Positions 22,732-31,735 are shown, counted from the stretch's first letter. The stretch: 32,185 nucleotides of DNA from an uncultured Pelagibacteraceae bacterium (GCA_902590365.1 CACIWJ010000005.1:1-32185); one strand, 5' to 3'. Numbers and translations are program-made. Notes: generated by a model from the sequence alone, not told the origin.

Positions 22732-23811
22732 TTATAGCTTAACTCCAGCTCCTTTTAAAAAAATAGCTTCAGAATCTAGTGGCCATCTTGGTTTTGCAGG
22801 ATGATCAAAACTATCATATTTTTTTATTTTAAATTTTTCTAATCCAACCATTGCTATCATTGCAGCGTTATCTCCACATAGATCTAAAGGCGGAAAAATT
22901 GGATCAAAATTTTCTTTTAAACTTAAGTCAGTTAAAATTTTTCTTATTTTTTTGTTAGCAGCCACTCCTCCCGCGACAACAAAAGTATTATTTTTATTTT
23001 TATTTTTATTTAATTTTCTAAATTCATTAAAAGCAACTTTTGTTTTTTTATATAATATTTCCTCTATGGTTTTTTGAAAAGAAGCTGCAAGATCATATTT
23101 ATCTTGATCAGTTTTAATTTTTTTTGAAATTTTTAATACAGCAGTTTTTAAACCTGCAAAGGACAAGTTGCATCCACCTTTATTTATTATTGGTTTTGGT
23201 AATTGAAACTTTTCAGGGTCTCCTTTTTCTGCAAATTTTTCTAATAAAGGTCCACCAGGAAATTCAATTCCTATTAATTTTGCAGTTTTATCAAATGCCT
23301 CTCCAAGGGCATCATCAATCGTAGTTCCTAATCTTTTATATTTTCCTAATCCCTGAACACTTAAATATTGTGAATGTCCTCCAGAAATTAATAGAAGTAA
23401 GTACGGGTAATTTAATTTGGTTACAAGTTTTGGACTTAATGCATGTCCTTCTAGATGGTTGACTGCTACAAAAGGTTTATTTAAAAATGATGCAATTGAT
23501 TTTCCAAAATTAAGACCAACAGACAAACATACAATTAATCCTGGACCTGCAGTTGCAGCAATAGCATCAACATCTTCTAATTTTTTTCCACTTTCTTTGA
23601 TTGCTTTTTTTGCAATAAGATCAATTTTTTCAATATGAGATCTGGCTGCTAGCTCAGGAACAACCCCTCCAAATTCTTTATGGATATCAACTTGACTAGA
23701 TACAATATTGGATAAAATAGACGGCACCCCATTACTATTTTCTTGTATTAATGCTACGGCTGTTTCATCACAGCTGGATTCTATTCCCAAAATAATAGTT
23801 TTTTTTTTCAT
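22732..23811 (-). CDS. tsaD: tRNA N6-adenosine threonylcarbamoyltransferase TsaD
   Basis: The 359-aa ASKHA-fold enzyme catalyses the last step of t6A37 formation on ANN-decoding tRNAs, with TsaB and TsaE. Motifs: GIESSCDETAVAL at the start, VVPELAARSHIE, the metal site NHLEGHALSP, LLLISGGHSQY, TIDDALGEAFDKTAKLIG and VVAGGVAANKKIR. Length is normal. It is divergent from hemC (59-bp gap), a common alphaproteobacterial arrangement. The partner genes tsaB and tsaE are not in the window. Confidence 0.96.
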   Translation of the reverse strand: MKKKTIILGIESSCDETAVALIQENSNGVPSILSNIVSSQVDIHKEFGGVVPELAARSHIEKIDLIAKKAIKESGKKLEDVDAIAATAGPGLIVCLSVGLNFGKSIASFLNKPFVAVNHLEGHALSPKLVTKLNYPYLLLLISGGHSQYLSVQGLGKYKRLGTTIDDALGEAFDKTAKLIGIEFPGGPLLEKFAEKGDPEKFQLPKPIINKGGCNLSFAGLKTAVLKISKKIKTDQDKYDLAASFQKTIEEILYKKTKVAFNEFRKLNKNKNKNNTFVVAGGVAANKKIRKILTDLSLKENFDPIFPPLDLCGDNAAMIAMVGLEKFKIKKYDSFDHPAKPRWPLDSEAIFLKGAGVKL

Positions 23812-23870
23812 TAATTTTGTTTTTATTGATAATACAATCTCAATATAAAAATTGATTATAAAATAATTAA

Positions 23871-24794
23871 ATGAAAAGCAAAAAAATTATTATTGGATCT
23901 AGAGGTAGCAAATTAGCTTTAATTTATGCTGAAATTGCAAAAAATAAAATTTTTGAAGTTAAATCTAATTTTAAAATAGATGATATTCATATTAAAAAAA
24001 TAACGACAAAAGGCGACGAGGTTCAAAATATTAGGTTATCCGATATTGGTGGCAAAGGGCTTTTTGCAAAAAAAATAGAAGAAGAGTTATTACAAAAAAA
24101 AATTGATATTGCTGTGCACGCTCTAAAGGACATGCCGTCTAATGAAACAGAAGGTCTTATTACAAATTGTTTTTTAGAAAGGAATGATCCAAGAGAAATC
24201 TTAATAAGCAGAGAAAATTTTTTTTTAAAAGATCTAGCTAAAAATTCAATTATTGGAACTTCATCTTTTAGAAGAGAATTTCAATTAAAAAAAAAGAGAA
24301 ATGATCTTAATTATAAATTGATAAGAGGAAATGTTGATACAAGAATAAAAAAACTAAATGATAAATTATACGATGCTATCATATTGTCATATGCAGGAAT
24401 TAAATCTCTAGGATTAGATAAAAATATTTCTCAAATTTTTTCAACTTCTGAAGTTATTCCTAGTGCTGGCCAAGGTGTTATAGCACTGCAATGTCGAAAA
24501 GAAGATAAAGAGATAATTAATTTATTAAAAAAAATAAATCATCAACCAACATATCATTGCGTTCAAGCTGAAAGAAATGTCCTTAAAGCTTTAGATGGTG
24601 ATTGTGAAACCGCCGTTGGAGCATTTGCAAAAATTGATAAAGATAAAATTAATATTGAAGCAGAATTATTTTCTTTAGATGGTGAAGAAAGATTTTATCA
24701 TAAGTCTTCAAAAGAGCTAAATTTTGCAAGTCAGCTTGGTAAAGAAGTTGGTGAAATATTAAAAAAACAGTCTAAAAATTCTTATAAAAAATAA
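23871..24794 (+). CDS. hemC: Hydroxymethylbilane synthase (porphobilinogen deaminase)
   Basis: Polymerises four porphobilinogens to hydroxymethylbilane in haem synthesis. The 307-aa protein shows IIGSRGSKLALIYAE, TTKGDEVQNIRLSDIGGKGLF, AVHALKDMPS, IIGTSSFRREFQL, IRGNVDTRIKKL and PSAGQGVIALQCR. The dipyrromethane cofactor cysteine is C245 in GDCETAVGAF. It is the first gene of a plus-strand run with hemD (2 nt gap), mscS, yggT and folD. Confidence 0.96.
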   Translation: MKSKKIIIGSRGSKLALIYAEIAKNKIFEVKSNFKIDDIHIKKITTKGDEVQNIRLSDIGGKGLFAKKIEEELLQKKIDIAVHALKDMPSNETEGLITNCFLERNDPREILISRENFFLKDLAKNSIIGTSSFRREFQLKKKRNDLNYKLIRGNVDTRIKKLNDKLYDAIILSYAGIKSLGLDKNISQIFSTSEVIPSAGQGVIALQCRKEDKEIINLLKKINHQPTYHCVQAERNVLKALDGDCETAVGAFAKIDKDKINIEAELFSLDGEERFYHKSSKELNFASQLGKEVGEILKKQSKNSYKK

Positions 24795-24796
24795 TT

Positions 24797-25495
24797 ATGC
24801 ATATTTTATTAACAAGACCCTTGGAAAATAGTCATGATTTAATATTAAGATTTAAATCTTTAGGACATAAAGTTTCACATGTTCCTTTAATTAGTATTGA
24901 AAAAGTAAATTATGAAAAATTAGATTGTTCATTTTTTAAAGGAATAATATTTACTAGTGCTAACGCAATTAAAAATTTAGATGTAAAAAATATTGATAAA
25001 AACATTGATTGTTTTTGTGTGGGTAACGTAACAGAAGCAGTAGCTAAAAGTGTCGGTTTTCAAAATATTTATTCTGCTAGCGGTAATGTTAATAATTTAA
25101 AGGAAATAATTTTGCAAAATTTTGATTCTTCAAAAGGAAAATTACTTTATGTAAGTGGGGAATTAATTTCAAATGATTTAGATCAACAGTTAATTTCTGA
25201 AGGATATAATGTTAAGAGGGTAATTAATTATAGAGCCATTCATATTGAAAAATTTAATTCAGAACTTATTGAAGAATTAAAAAAAAAAATGCCAGATATT
25301 ATTTATGTATATTCACAAAATAGTGGCCTTAGTTTATTGAAATTAATCAAAAATTATAGTTTACAAAATTTGTGTATGGACACTAATGTAATGTGTATGG
25401 GTGAAAAAACATCCAGTATTTTGAACGAAATTAAGTGGAAAAAAATATTTCTTTTTAATTCTGGAGAAGAAGAATTTTTGCTATATAAAATTTAG
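24797..25495 (+). CDS. hemD: Uroporphyrinogen-III synthase
   Basis: Closes hydroxymethylbilane with inversion of ring D. The family is poorly conserved, but the 232-aa protein has ILLTRPLENSHDL at the start, the IIFTSANAIKNL strand near residue 50, CVGNVTEAVAKSVGF near residue 76, VYSQNSGLSLLKLI near residue 170 and a CMGEKTSSIL ending segment. Position immediately after hemC settles the call. Confidence 0.88.
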   Translation: MHILLTRPLENSHDLILRFKSLGHKVSHVPLISIEKVNYEKLDCSFFKGIIFTSANAIKNLDVKNIDKNIDCFCVGNVTEAVAKSVGFQNIYSASGNVNNLKEIILQNFDSSKGKLLYVSGELISNDLDQQLISEGYNVKRVINYRAIHIEKFNSELIEELKKKMPDIIYVYSQNSGLSLLKLIKNYSLQNLCMDTNVMCMGEKTSSILNEIKWKKIFLFNSGEEEFLLYKI

Positions 25496-25497
25496 TT

Positions 25498-26583
25498 ATG
25501 GAAATATTTTATAATTTTAAAGTTCTTTTTTTGTCAGTATGGAACAAGGGTATTCTTGGGGTCGACATATTTCAAATTTTAATTGGAATTGGAATTTTTC
25601 TTATTTTTTTAATTTTTAGAGGAATCATAAGCAAAGTAATAATAAAAAAATTAGATAATATTGCCAAAAGAACTAGTAATAAACTTGACGATACTTTTGT
25701 ACAAGCAATGGAAGGACCTGCAAGATTCTTACCAATAGTTATAGGTTTTTTTATTGCAAGTTATTACATGACTTTCTCCGAAGAAAGCAGAGCTGTTGTA
25801 GATACAATTAATAGAACATTAATAACCATTTTGATTTTTTGGGTGATACATCAGATAATAGAACCTATTTCTTACATTTTAAGTGGATTAGATAAAGTTT
25901 TAACTCGAGAATTAATTGGTTGGATTATTAAATCTTTAAAAATTTTAATTTTTATTTTAGGTTTAGCTGCAGTACTTGAACTTTGGGGAATAAAAATAGG
26001 ACCAATTATTGCAGGATTAGGTTTGTTTGGTGTTGCTGTTGCATTAGGAGCACAAGATTTGTTTAAAAATTTAATTTCTGGAATATTAGTTTTAGTTGAA
26101 AAAAGATTTAAAATTGGAGACTGGATACTTGTTGAAGGTATAATTGAAGGAATTGTAGAAAAAATAGGTTTCAGATCTACTGTGATACGAAAATTTGACA
26201 AATCAATTGCAATTATACCAAATTTTCAATTTGCTGAAAATGCAGTAATAAATATTAGTCAAACAACCAATTGGATTATTAGTTGGACAATTAATTTGCA
26301 ATACGATTCAACAGTTGATCAACTTAAAACAATAAGAAATGAAATTGAAGATTACATAAAAAAAAATGAAGATTACAAACCCGAACTTGGATATGCAGTT
26401 AGGGTAGATCAATTTTCTGAAAGTTCTATTGATATGTACATTCGTTGTTTTACTAAAACGGATGACTGGGATGAATGGTTAGCTGTAAAGGAAAGACTTG
26501 CAATTCAAATTAAACAAATTGTAGAAAAAAATAAAGCATCATTTGCTTTCCCTAGCCAGTCTATTTATGTTGAGAAGAAATGA
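25498..26583 (+). CDS. MscS-family mechanosensitive ion channel
   Basis: A 361-aa membrane protein with hydrophobic helices at about residues 22-40, 72-90 and 100-125, followed by the pore and beta-domain signature GPIIAGLGLFGVAVALGAQDLFKNLISGILVLVEKRFKIGDWI and the VEKIGFRSTVIRKFD strand, plus IIPNFQF. These channels open under hypo-osmotic stress. It begins 2 nt after hemD and its stop overlaps the next start as ATGA, so it belongs to the hem run. Confidence 0.92.
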   Translation: MEIFYNFKVLFLSVWNKGILGVDIFQILIGIGIFLIFLIFRGIISKVIIKKLDNIAKRTSNKLDDTFVQAMEGPARFLPIVIGFFIASYYMTFSEESRAVVDTINRTLITILIFWVIHQIIEPISYILSGLDKVLTRELIGWIIKSLKILIFILGLAAVLELWGIKIGPIIAGLGLFGVAVALGAQDLFKNLISGILVLVEKRFKIGDWILVEGIIEGIVEKIGFRSTVIRKFDKSIAIIPNFQFAENAVINISQTTNWIISWTINLQYDSTVDQLKTIRNEIEDYIKKNEDYKPELGYAVRVDQFSESSIDMYIRCFTKTDDWDEWLAVKERLAIQIKQIVEKNKASFAFPSQSIYVEKK

Positions 26584-26870
26584 TTGCTATTTTTTATTTA
26601 GCTCTACAAATTCTAAAACTTTATTCTTACGTAGTGATAGCAAATGTTATTATAAGCTGGTTGATAGCTTTTAATGTTTTAAATACTTCAAATAGGTTTG
26701 TGTATTCAATTTTAGATTTTACTTATAGATTAACAGAACCATTTTTGAGCAAAATTAGAAGATTTCTCCCTACTCTTGGTGCTTTTGATATTTCACCAAT
26801 AATACTTCTTTTGTTGATCTGGTTTATAGAAATGTGTATGAAGCTTTACATAGCACCTTTAATTTTTTAA
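26580..26870 (+). CDS. YggT family membrane protein
   Basis: A 96-aa protein with two membrane helices (about residues 10-32 and 72-92) and the family core LTEPFLSKIRRFLPTLGAFDISPIILLLLIWF. The family is linked to osmotic tolerance and membrane organisation; the mechanism is unknown. The ATG overlaps the mscS stop (ATGA) and the gene ends 9 nt before folD. Neighbourhood with MscS fits an osmotic role, as inference. Confidence 0.92.
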   Translation: MIAIFYLALQILKLYSYVVIANVIISWLIAFNVLNTSNRFVYSILDFTYRLTEPFLSKIRRFLPTLGAFDISPIILLLLIWFIEMCMKLYIAPLIF

Positions 26871-26879
26871 GAGCCCTGT

Positions 26880-27728
26880 ATGATTTTAATAGATGGAAAA
26901 AAAGAAGCAGCAAAATTAAGAGAAGAACTAAAACAAGAAGTTTTAGGTTTAAAAGATATGTTTAAAAAAGTCCCAGGTCTTACAGTTATTTTAATTGGAG
27001 ATATGGCGCCGAGCCAAATTTATGTTCGTAATAAAGAAAGATCTGCAAAAGAAGTAGGTTTAAAATCTGAGGTTATTAAATATCCAGAAAGTATAGAAGA
27101 AAAAATAGTTTTAGAAAAAATTTTGGAGCTAAATAAAGATGATACAGTATCTGGAATTTTGGTTCAATTGCCTTTACCAAAACATATTGATAAACAAAAA
27201 GTAATTGAGGCAATTTTACCTAGTAAGGATGTGGATGGACTTCATCCGATGAATGTAGGAAACCTTTCTTCAGGGTATCAGGGCTCTATTCCTTGTACTC
27301 CTCTTGGATGCTATTTATTAATAAAAAATATAGAACCTAATTTAACTGGAAAAAAAGCAGTTATGATTGGAAGATCAAATTTAAATGGAAAAGCGATGGC
27401 GCAACTTCTATTACAAGAAGACTGTACTGTAACAATTACACATTCAAAAACAAAAAATTTAAAAGCTGAATGTTTGGCCGCAGATATTATAGTTGCTGCA
27501 GTTGGAATTACTGAACTTGTAAAAGGTGACTGGGTTAAAAAGGATGCAATAGTAATTGATGTTGGAATTAACAAAACTGATAAAGGAATTGTTGGTGATG
27601 TTGCATTTGATGAAGTTTCAAAAGTTGCAAAAGCCTTAACACCTGTTCCAGGTGGTGTTGGTCCTATGACTATTGCTTGTTTATTAAAAAATACTATTGA
27701 ATGTTTTAAAAGATCTCAAAAAAATTAA
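26880..27728 (+). CDS. folD: Bifunctional methylene-THF dehydrogenase / methenyl-THF cyclohydrolase
   Basis: Interconverts 5,10-methylene- and 10-formyl-tetrahydrofolate, the latter used by PurH encoded in this window. The 282-aa protein has YVRNKERSAKEVGL with the catalytic Tyr and Lys, GILVQLPLPKHID, KDVDGLHPMNVG, PCTPLGCYLL, VMIGRSNLNGKAMAQLLL and TPVPGGVGPMTIACL. Length is normal. Confidence 0.97.
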   Translation: MILIDGKKEAAKLREELKQEVLGLKDMFKKVPGLTVILIGDMAPSQIYVRNKERSAKEVGLKSEVIKYPESIEEKIVLEKILELNKDDTVSGILVQLPLPKHIDKQKVIEAILPSKDVDGLHPMNVGNLSSGYQGSIPCTPLGCYLLIKNIEPNLTGKKAVMIGRSNLNGKAMAQLLLQEDCTVTITHSKTKNLKAECLAADIIVAAVGITELVKGDWVKKDAIVIDVGINKTDKGIVGDVAFDEVSKVAKALTPVPGGVGPMTIACLLKNTIECFKRSQKN

Positions 27729-27729
27729 T

Positions 27730-28149
27730 ATGCCAAATTCAATTAGGTGGATTATATTTGTTACTGGATGGATGACATTTAGAGCAGTCGGTTCTAGTTT
27801 ATTTTTATTTTGGAACATAACTGGAAATGAAAGAGGAGCACCACCGGAATGGATTTTGGCATTAATTGGAGATTTTATAATTGGTACAACAGCATTTTTT
27901 TTAGTTTATGGTATATTAAAAAAACCCTCTTATTTAATTTGGGGATTATTACTTTCTTGGAATATTTTAGGACTTATAGATTTACTTGGTGCTATAAGAA
28001 CCAGTTTATTAGTACCTTTCGGACCAATACCAGAAGTGGGCTTAACAAGCATAGGTGTGAGATCTATTTTGTTTTTAAATACTTTTTTACAAATATCTTG
28101 CATATACTTACTATTTAAGGATAGCGTTAGAAACTATTTTAAAAATTAG
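27730..28149 (+). CDS. Small integral membrane protein of unknown function
   Basis: The ORF track starts inside folD (27697), but ATG 27730, one base after the folD stop, is preferred: it gives MPNSIRWIIFVTGWM and 139 aa. Four hydrophobic segments are visible (IIFVTGWMTFRAVGSSLFLF, WILALIGDFIIGTTAFFLVYGIL, YLIWGLLLSWNILGLIDLLGAI and SILFLNTFLQISCIYLLF). No family was recognised. It is the last gene of the hemC-folD run and ends 18 nt before convergent argG. Confidence 0.7.
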   Translation: MPNSIRWIIFVTGWMTFRAVGSSLFLFWNITGNERGAPPEWILALIGDFIIGTTAFFLVYGILKKPSYLIWGLLLSWNILGLIDLLGAIRTSLLVPFGPIPEVGLTSIGVRSILFLNTFLQISCIYLLFKDSVRNYFKN

Positions 28150-28151
28150 AT

Positions 28152-28177
28152 ATAAATTTTACTGAATTTATTTTTTT
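28152..28177. terminator. Possible AT-only terminator between convergent gene ends
   Basis: ATAAATT (28152-28158) and AATTTAT (28165-28171) form a 7-bp stem with loop TTACTG, followed on the plus strand by TTTTTTAAATTTTTTTT. The stem has no GC pair, so the call is weak. It overlaps the argG stop codon. Confidence 0.3.
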
Positions 28178-29355
28178 AAATTTTTTTTATGAAAATTAAT
28201 AAATCTTTCAACGTTAGATTTATTGAATGTTTTATTCTCTTCAAAAGAAACCTTTTTCATTGAATAAGCATTACTTCTAGTCTGTCTAGATACAATTGTA
28301 ATATTACCTTTGTATAGTTTGAGCTTAACAGATCCGTTCACTTTACTTCTCTTTAGATCAACAATTTTTTGAAGCTTAAATCTTGCTTTTGAATACCAAT
28401 AACCATTGTAAATGAGCTCTGCATATTTTGGCATTATTTCATCTTTTTTGTGCATGGTACCTTTGTCTAATGTTACTGATTCAATTGCTCTATGAGCATT
28501 AATTAATAAAGTTCCTCCTGGTGTTTCATAAACACCTCTTGATTTTATTCCAATAAATCTATTTTCAACTAGATCAACTCTTCCAATTCCATTTTTACCG
28601 GCAATAAAATTTAATTTATCTAAAAGCTTTGATGGGGATAGTTTTTTACCATTTATACTTATTGGGTCACCATTTTTAAATCCTATAGTTACAAAAGAAG
28701 GCTTGTTAGGTGCCTTTTCAGGAGAAGTTGTTCTTTGAAAAATAAATTCGGGTGCGGAATTTTTTGGATTTTCTAAAACTTTTCCCTCAGTTGATGTATG
28801 AAATAAATTATCATCCACTGAAAATGGTGGAGCGCCTTTTTTATCTTTTGGAATTGATATTCCATGTTTTTTTGCATAATTAATTAAATTAGTTCTAGAT
28901 TTAAGTTTCCAGATTCTCCAAGGAGCTATTATTTTTATTTTTGGTCCAAAATAATGATAACCAAGTTCAAATCTTACTTGGTCATTTCCTTTGCCCGTTG
29001 ATCCATGAGAAACAGCATAAGCTTTAAATTTTTTAGCAACTCTAATTTGATCCTTTGCAATTAACGGTCTTGCAATTGATGTACCTAATAAATAAACACC
29101 TTCATAAATGGCATGTCCTCTTATCATTGGATAAATGTAATCTTTAACAAAAGTATCTTTTAAATCTTTTATTATTATTTTTTTAACACCAAGCTTTTTT
29201 GCATTTTTAATTACTTTTTTTCGATCAATTTTCTGACCAATATCTGCAGTGTAAGCAATTATTTCAGCTCTATAATTTTCTTGTAACCATTTTAAGATGA
29301 TAGAAGTGTCCAGCCCACCCGAATAGGCAAGTACAATTTTTTTTTTAGATTTCAT
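28168..29355 (-). CDS. argG: Argininosuccinate synthase
   Basis: Joins citrulline and aspartate in arginine synthesis. The 395-aa protein starts with the ATP-binding KIVLAYSGGLDTSIILKWL and shows YLLGTSIARPLIAK, AVSHGSTGKGNDQVRFE, WRIWKLKSRTNLINYA, GRVDLVENRFIGIKSRGVYETPGG and a C-terminal SRQTRSNAYS. It lies 4 nt downstream of the IalB-like gene, the last of three minus-strand genes. Confidence 0.97.
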   Translation of the reverse strand: MKSKKKIVLAYSGGLDTSIILKWLQENYRAEIIAYTADIGQKIDRKKVIKNAKKLGVKKIIIKDLKDTFVKDYIYPMIRGHAIYEGVYLLGTSIARPLIAKDQIRVAKKFKAYAVSHGSTGKGNDQVRFELGYHYFGPKIKIIAPWRIWKLKSRTNLINYAKKHGISIPKDKKGAPPFSVDDNLFHTSTEGKVLENPKNSAPEFIFQRTTSPEKAPNKPSFVTIGFKNGDPISINGKKLSPSKLLDKLNFIAGKNGIGRVDLVENRFIGIKSRGVYETPGGTLLINAHRAIESVTLDKGTMHKKDEIMPKYAELIYNGYWYSKARFKLQKIVDLKRSKVNGSVKLKLYKGNITIVSRQTRSNAYSMKKVSFEENKTFNKSNVERFINFHKKNLKK

Positions 29356-29359
29356 TTAC

Positions 29360-29866
29360 TTAACTACAGCTTTTCTTTGCCTCATTGTAAGCTTTTGTGA
29401 ATCCTAATAGAGAATAATGATCAATAGTTTGTGAACCAGATTTATTGTAGCCAGAAATCATAATTCTTGAACCTTTTTTCATAGTTCTTATCATTTTTTT
29501 TTCAACTTTATTATCCGCTATCCAGGCGAAACTTTGTTGAGATATATCAAAATTATATTTATGTTTGCCTGACTTTGCAGTTATCGAATTTTGTTGATTA
29601 AATTCGTAGCCTGGTGTTGTGCTGATTTCATTTGTTATTTTTTCATTTGGTCTAAAAGAAACGAAAAGTCTTGCATCTCTTTTATTTTTTTTAGGAGCTT
29701 GTAAAACTGGTTTAGATTGAGCAAAACAAGTTATCCCTGAATCTTCAACTAAGACCATAGCTTCCCAATCTTTAAATTTACCAATTTTTTTTACTTCTTC
29801 CGCTGAAACTGAAAAACAAAAAAATAAGATTAATAAATTTAATATAATTTTTTTAATTAAGGACAT
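29360..29866 (-). CDS. IalB-family (invasion-associated locus B) periplasmic protein
   Basis: A 168-aa protein with a clear signal peptide (basic SLIKK, hydrophobic ILNLLILFFCFSVSA, cleavage expected before EE). The mature part has the IalB pattern: GKFKDWEAMVLVEDSGITCFAQSKP, ARLFVSFRP, AWIADNKVEKKMIRTMKKGSRIMISGYNKSG and a final Cys, giving two Cys likely in a disulphide. The family is widespread in free-living Alphaproteobacteria, so invasion is not implied. It overlaps the upstream aldo-keto reductase by 10 nt and precedes argG. Confidence 0.75.
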   Translation of the reverse strand: MSLIKKIILNLLILFFCFSVSAEEVKKIGKFKDWEAMVLVEDSGITCFAQSKPVLQAPKKNKRDARLFVSFRPNEKITNEISTTPGYEFNQQNSITAKSGKHKYNFDISQQSFAWIADNKVEKKMIRTMKKGSRIMISGYNKSGSQTIDHYSLLGFTKAYNEAKKSCS

Positions 29867-30894
29867 GGATTTGGATATTTTTTTTGAATTTCATTAATTT
29901 GTTTAATAACTTCATCATTTAGATTTAAATTTACACTTTCTATATCAGTTTTCAACTGCTCCATTGTCGTAGCACCAATAATCACACTAGTCATAAAAGG
30001 TTGTAATTCACAAAACTTTAAAGACATTTGAGCCAAATCTAGATTATTTTTTTTTGCAACCTCATAATAAGCATCTACAGCTACATTTGTATTTGGTTTA
30101 TTATATCTTGTCCAAAAATTAGGGTCTAAAGCTACTCTAGAATTTTTAGGCATTTGGTTGTTACGATATTTACCTGACAAATAGCCACTTGCTAAAGGAG
30201 AATATGCTAGCAATCCGATTTGTTCTCTTATTGAAACTTCTGCCAACCCAACTTCATAGGTTCTATTTAATAAACTATAAGGATTTTGAACTGACATCAT
30301 TCTTGGAAGATTTTTTTCTTTAGAAATTTCTAAAAATTTTGATGTTCCCCAAGGTGTCTCATTCGATAATCCTATATTTCTTATTTTTCCTTCATCTATA
30401 AATTTTTTCAAATTCTCTAATACATCTTCGAACTTGTTCCATTCACTATTATCTTTATGTTCATAACCCAATCTACCGAACATATTAGTATTTCTTTCTG
30501 GCCAATGTAGTTGATACAAGTCAATATAATCTGTCTGCAATCTTTTTAAACTTCCATTCAATGCTTCTGTAAGATTTTTTTTGTCAAATTGATTTCCACC
30601 ACCTCTTAAGTATGGACGTGAAGGTCCAGCCACTTTTGTGGCAAGAATAACCTTGTCTCTTTTATTTGTTTTTTTAAACCAATTTCCAATTATTATTTCT
30701 GTATGTCCAAAAGTTTTTTCTTTCGGGGGAACGGAATAAAGTTCTGCAGTATCCCAAAAATTAACGCCTTGATCTAATGCATAGTTCATTTGTTCAAAAC
30801 CTTCATCTTGAGTATTTTGTTCCCCCCAGGTCATTGTTCCAAGGCAAATAGTGCTTACTTTTAAGTCTGTATTTCCTAATTTTCTGTAATTCAT
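29857..30894 (-). CDS. Aldo/keto reductase (Tas-like)
   Basis: A 345-aa NADP(H)-dependent TIM-barrel reductase. Catalytic tetrad candidates are Asp and Tyr in FWDTAELYSVPP, Lys in ILATKVAGPSRP and His in LYQLHWPERN; YSPLASGYLSGKY and SVIIGATTMEQLKTDI are the cofactor-side motifs. The long PSRPYLRGGGNQFD loop and overall layout match E. coli Tas. Substrate unknown. First of the minus-strand run with ialB-like and argG; divergent from the Bax-inhibitor gene. Confidence 0.93.
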   Translation of the reverse strand: MNYRKLGNTDLKVSTICLGTMTWGEQNTQDEGFEQMNYALDQGVNFWDTAELYSVPPKEKTFGHTEIIIGNWFKKTNKRDKVILATKVAGPSRPYLRGGGNQFDKKNLTEALNGSLKRLQTDYIDLYQLHWPERNTNMFGRLGYEHKDNSEWNKFEDVLENLKKFIDEGKIRNIGLSNETPWGTSKFLEISKEKNLPRMMSVQNPYSLLNRTYEVGLAEVSIREQIGLLAYSPLASGYLSGKYRNNQMPKNSRVALDPNFWTRYNKPNTNVAVDAYYEVAKKNNLDLAQMSLKFCELQPFMTSVIIGATTMEQLKTDIESVNLNLNDEVIKQINEIQKKYPNPCP

Positions 30895-30923
30895 TAATTT
30901 TTTGTTACTTTAATATTGACTTC

Positions 30924-30952
30924 TTGAAAATTTTTAAAAAAATAACTATATA
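30924..30952 (+). promoter_or_regulatory. Predicted promoter of the Bax-inhibitor-1 gene (leaderless)
   Basis: TTGAAA (30924-30929) and TATATA (30947-30952) are separated by 17 bp. The ATG at 30959 is only 6 bases after the -10, so transcription should start at or next to the A of the ATG, giving a leaderless mRNA. No Shine-Dalgarno is present. Confidence 0.4.
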
Positions 30953-30958
30953 TAAATT

Positions 30959-31714
30959 ATGGATTTTAACAGACAAAATATTTTTCAAGCAACAGCTGCC
31001 AAAAAGACAGTTGTTTGGGACGCAGGTCTTAGGTCGTATATGCTTAAAGTTTATAATTATATGGCGACAGGAGTTCTTTTAACGGGAATAATTGCACTTT
31101 TATCATTTAAAACATCTGTTGTTACAGATCCAAGTGGAGCAATTACTGGTTTTACTAGTTTTGGTAATGCTCTATTTTTTTCTGGACTAAAATGGGTGGT
31201 CATGCTCGCGCCCCTAGGTGTTGTTTTTTACATGAGTTTTGGAATTAACAAAATGAGTTCAGCAAAAGCTCAAACAGTTTTTTGGATTTTTGCAGCTTTA
31301 ATGGGCCTTTCTTTGTCTTGGATATTATTAGTCTACACAGGCGTAAGTGTAGCAAGAGTGTTTTTTATTACTTCCGCAACTTTTGGAGCTATGAGTATTT
31401 ATGGATACACAACCAAGAGAGATCTAACAAAATTAGGATCTTTTTTAATGATGGGTTTAATAGGTATAATTATTGCATCTTTAGTAAATATATTTTTGAA
31501 ATCAGGAATGATGTATTTTATTATTTCAATACTTGGAGTTTTAATTTTTGTTGGCTTAACTGCATATGATACACAGAAAATAAAAAATATGTATGCAGCT
31601 TCTGATAGTGGTGAGCTAATGGGCAAAAAAGCAGTTATGGGAGCATTAACTCTTTACTTAGACTTTATAAATTTATTTATAATGTTACTAAGATTATTTG
31701 GCCAAAGAAGATAA
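30959..31714 (+). CDS. Bax inhibitor-1 / YbhL family membrane protein
   Basis: A 251-aa protein with seven hydrophobic segments. It starts with a soluble part ending in DAGLRSYMLKVYNYMATGVLLTGIIALL, followed by MLAPLGVVFYMSFGINKMS, WIFAALMGLSLSWILLVYTG and FLMMGLIGIIIASLVNIFL, and ends with LTAYDTQKIKNMY and ALTLYLDFINLFIMLLRLFG, the diagnostic BI-1 signature. The family includes pH-sensitive calcium leak channels; the role in bacteria is unclear. It stands alone, with a predicted promoter directly before and a terminator after. Confidence 0.93.
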   Translation: MDFNRQNIFQATAAKKTVVWDAGLRSYMLKVYNYMATGVLLTGIIALLSFKTSVVTDPSGAITGFTSFGNALFFSGLKWVVMLAPLGVVFYMSFGINKMSSAKAQTVFWIFAALMGLSLSWILLVYTGVSVARVFFITSATFGAMSIYGYTTKRDLTKLGSFLMMGLIGIIIASLVNIFLKSGMMYFIISILGVLIFVGLTAYDTQKIKNMYAASDSGELMGKKAVMGALTLYLDFINLFIMLLRLFGQRR

Positions 31715-31715
31715 T

Positions 31716-31735
31716 AACTACTTTTGTAGTTTTTT
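31716..31735 (+). terminator. Rho-independent terminator of the Bax-inhibitor-1 gene
   Basis: AACTAC/GTAGTT form a 6-bp stem with a TTTT loop one base after the stop codon, followed by TTTT. It also covers the stop codon of the convergent DUF2794 gene. Confidence 0.5.
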
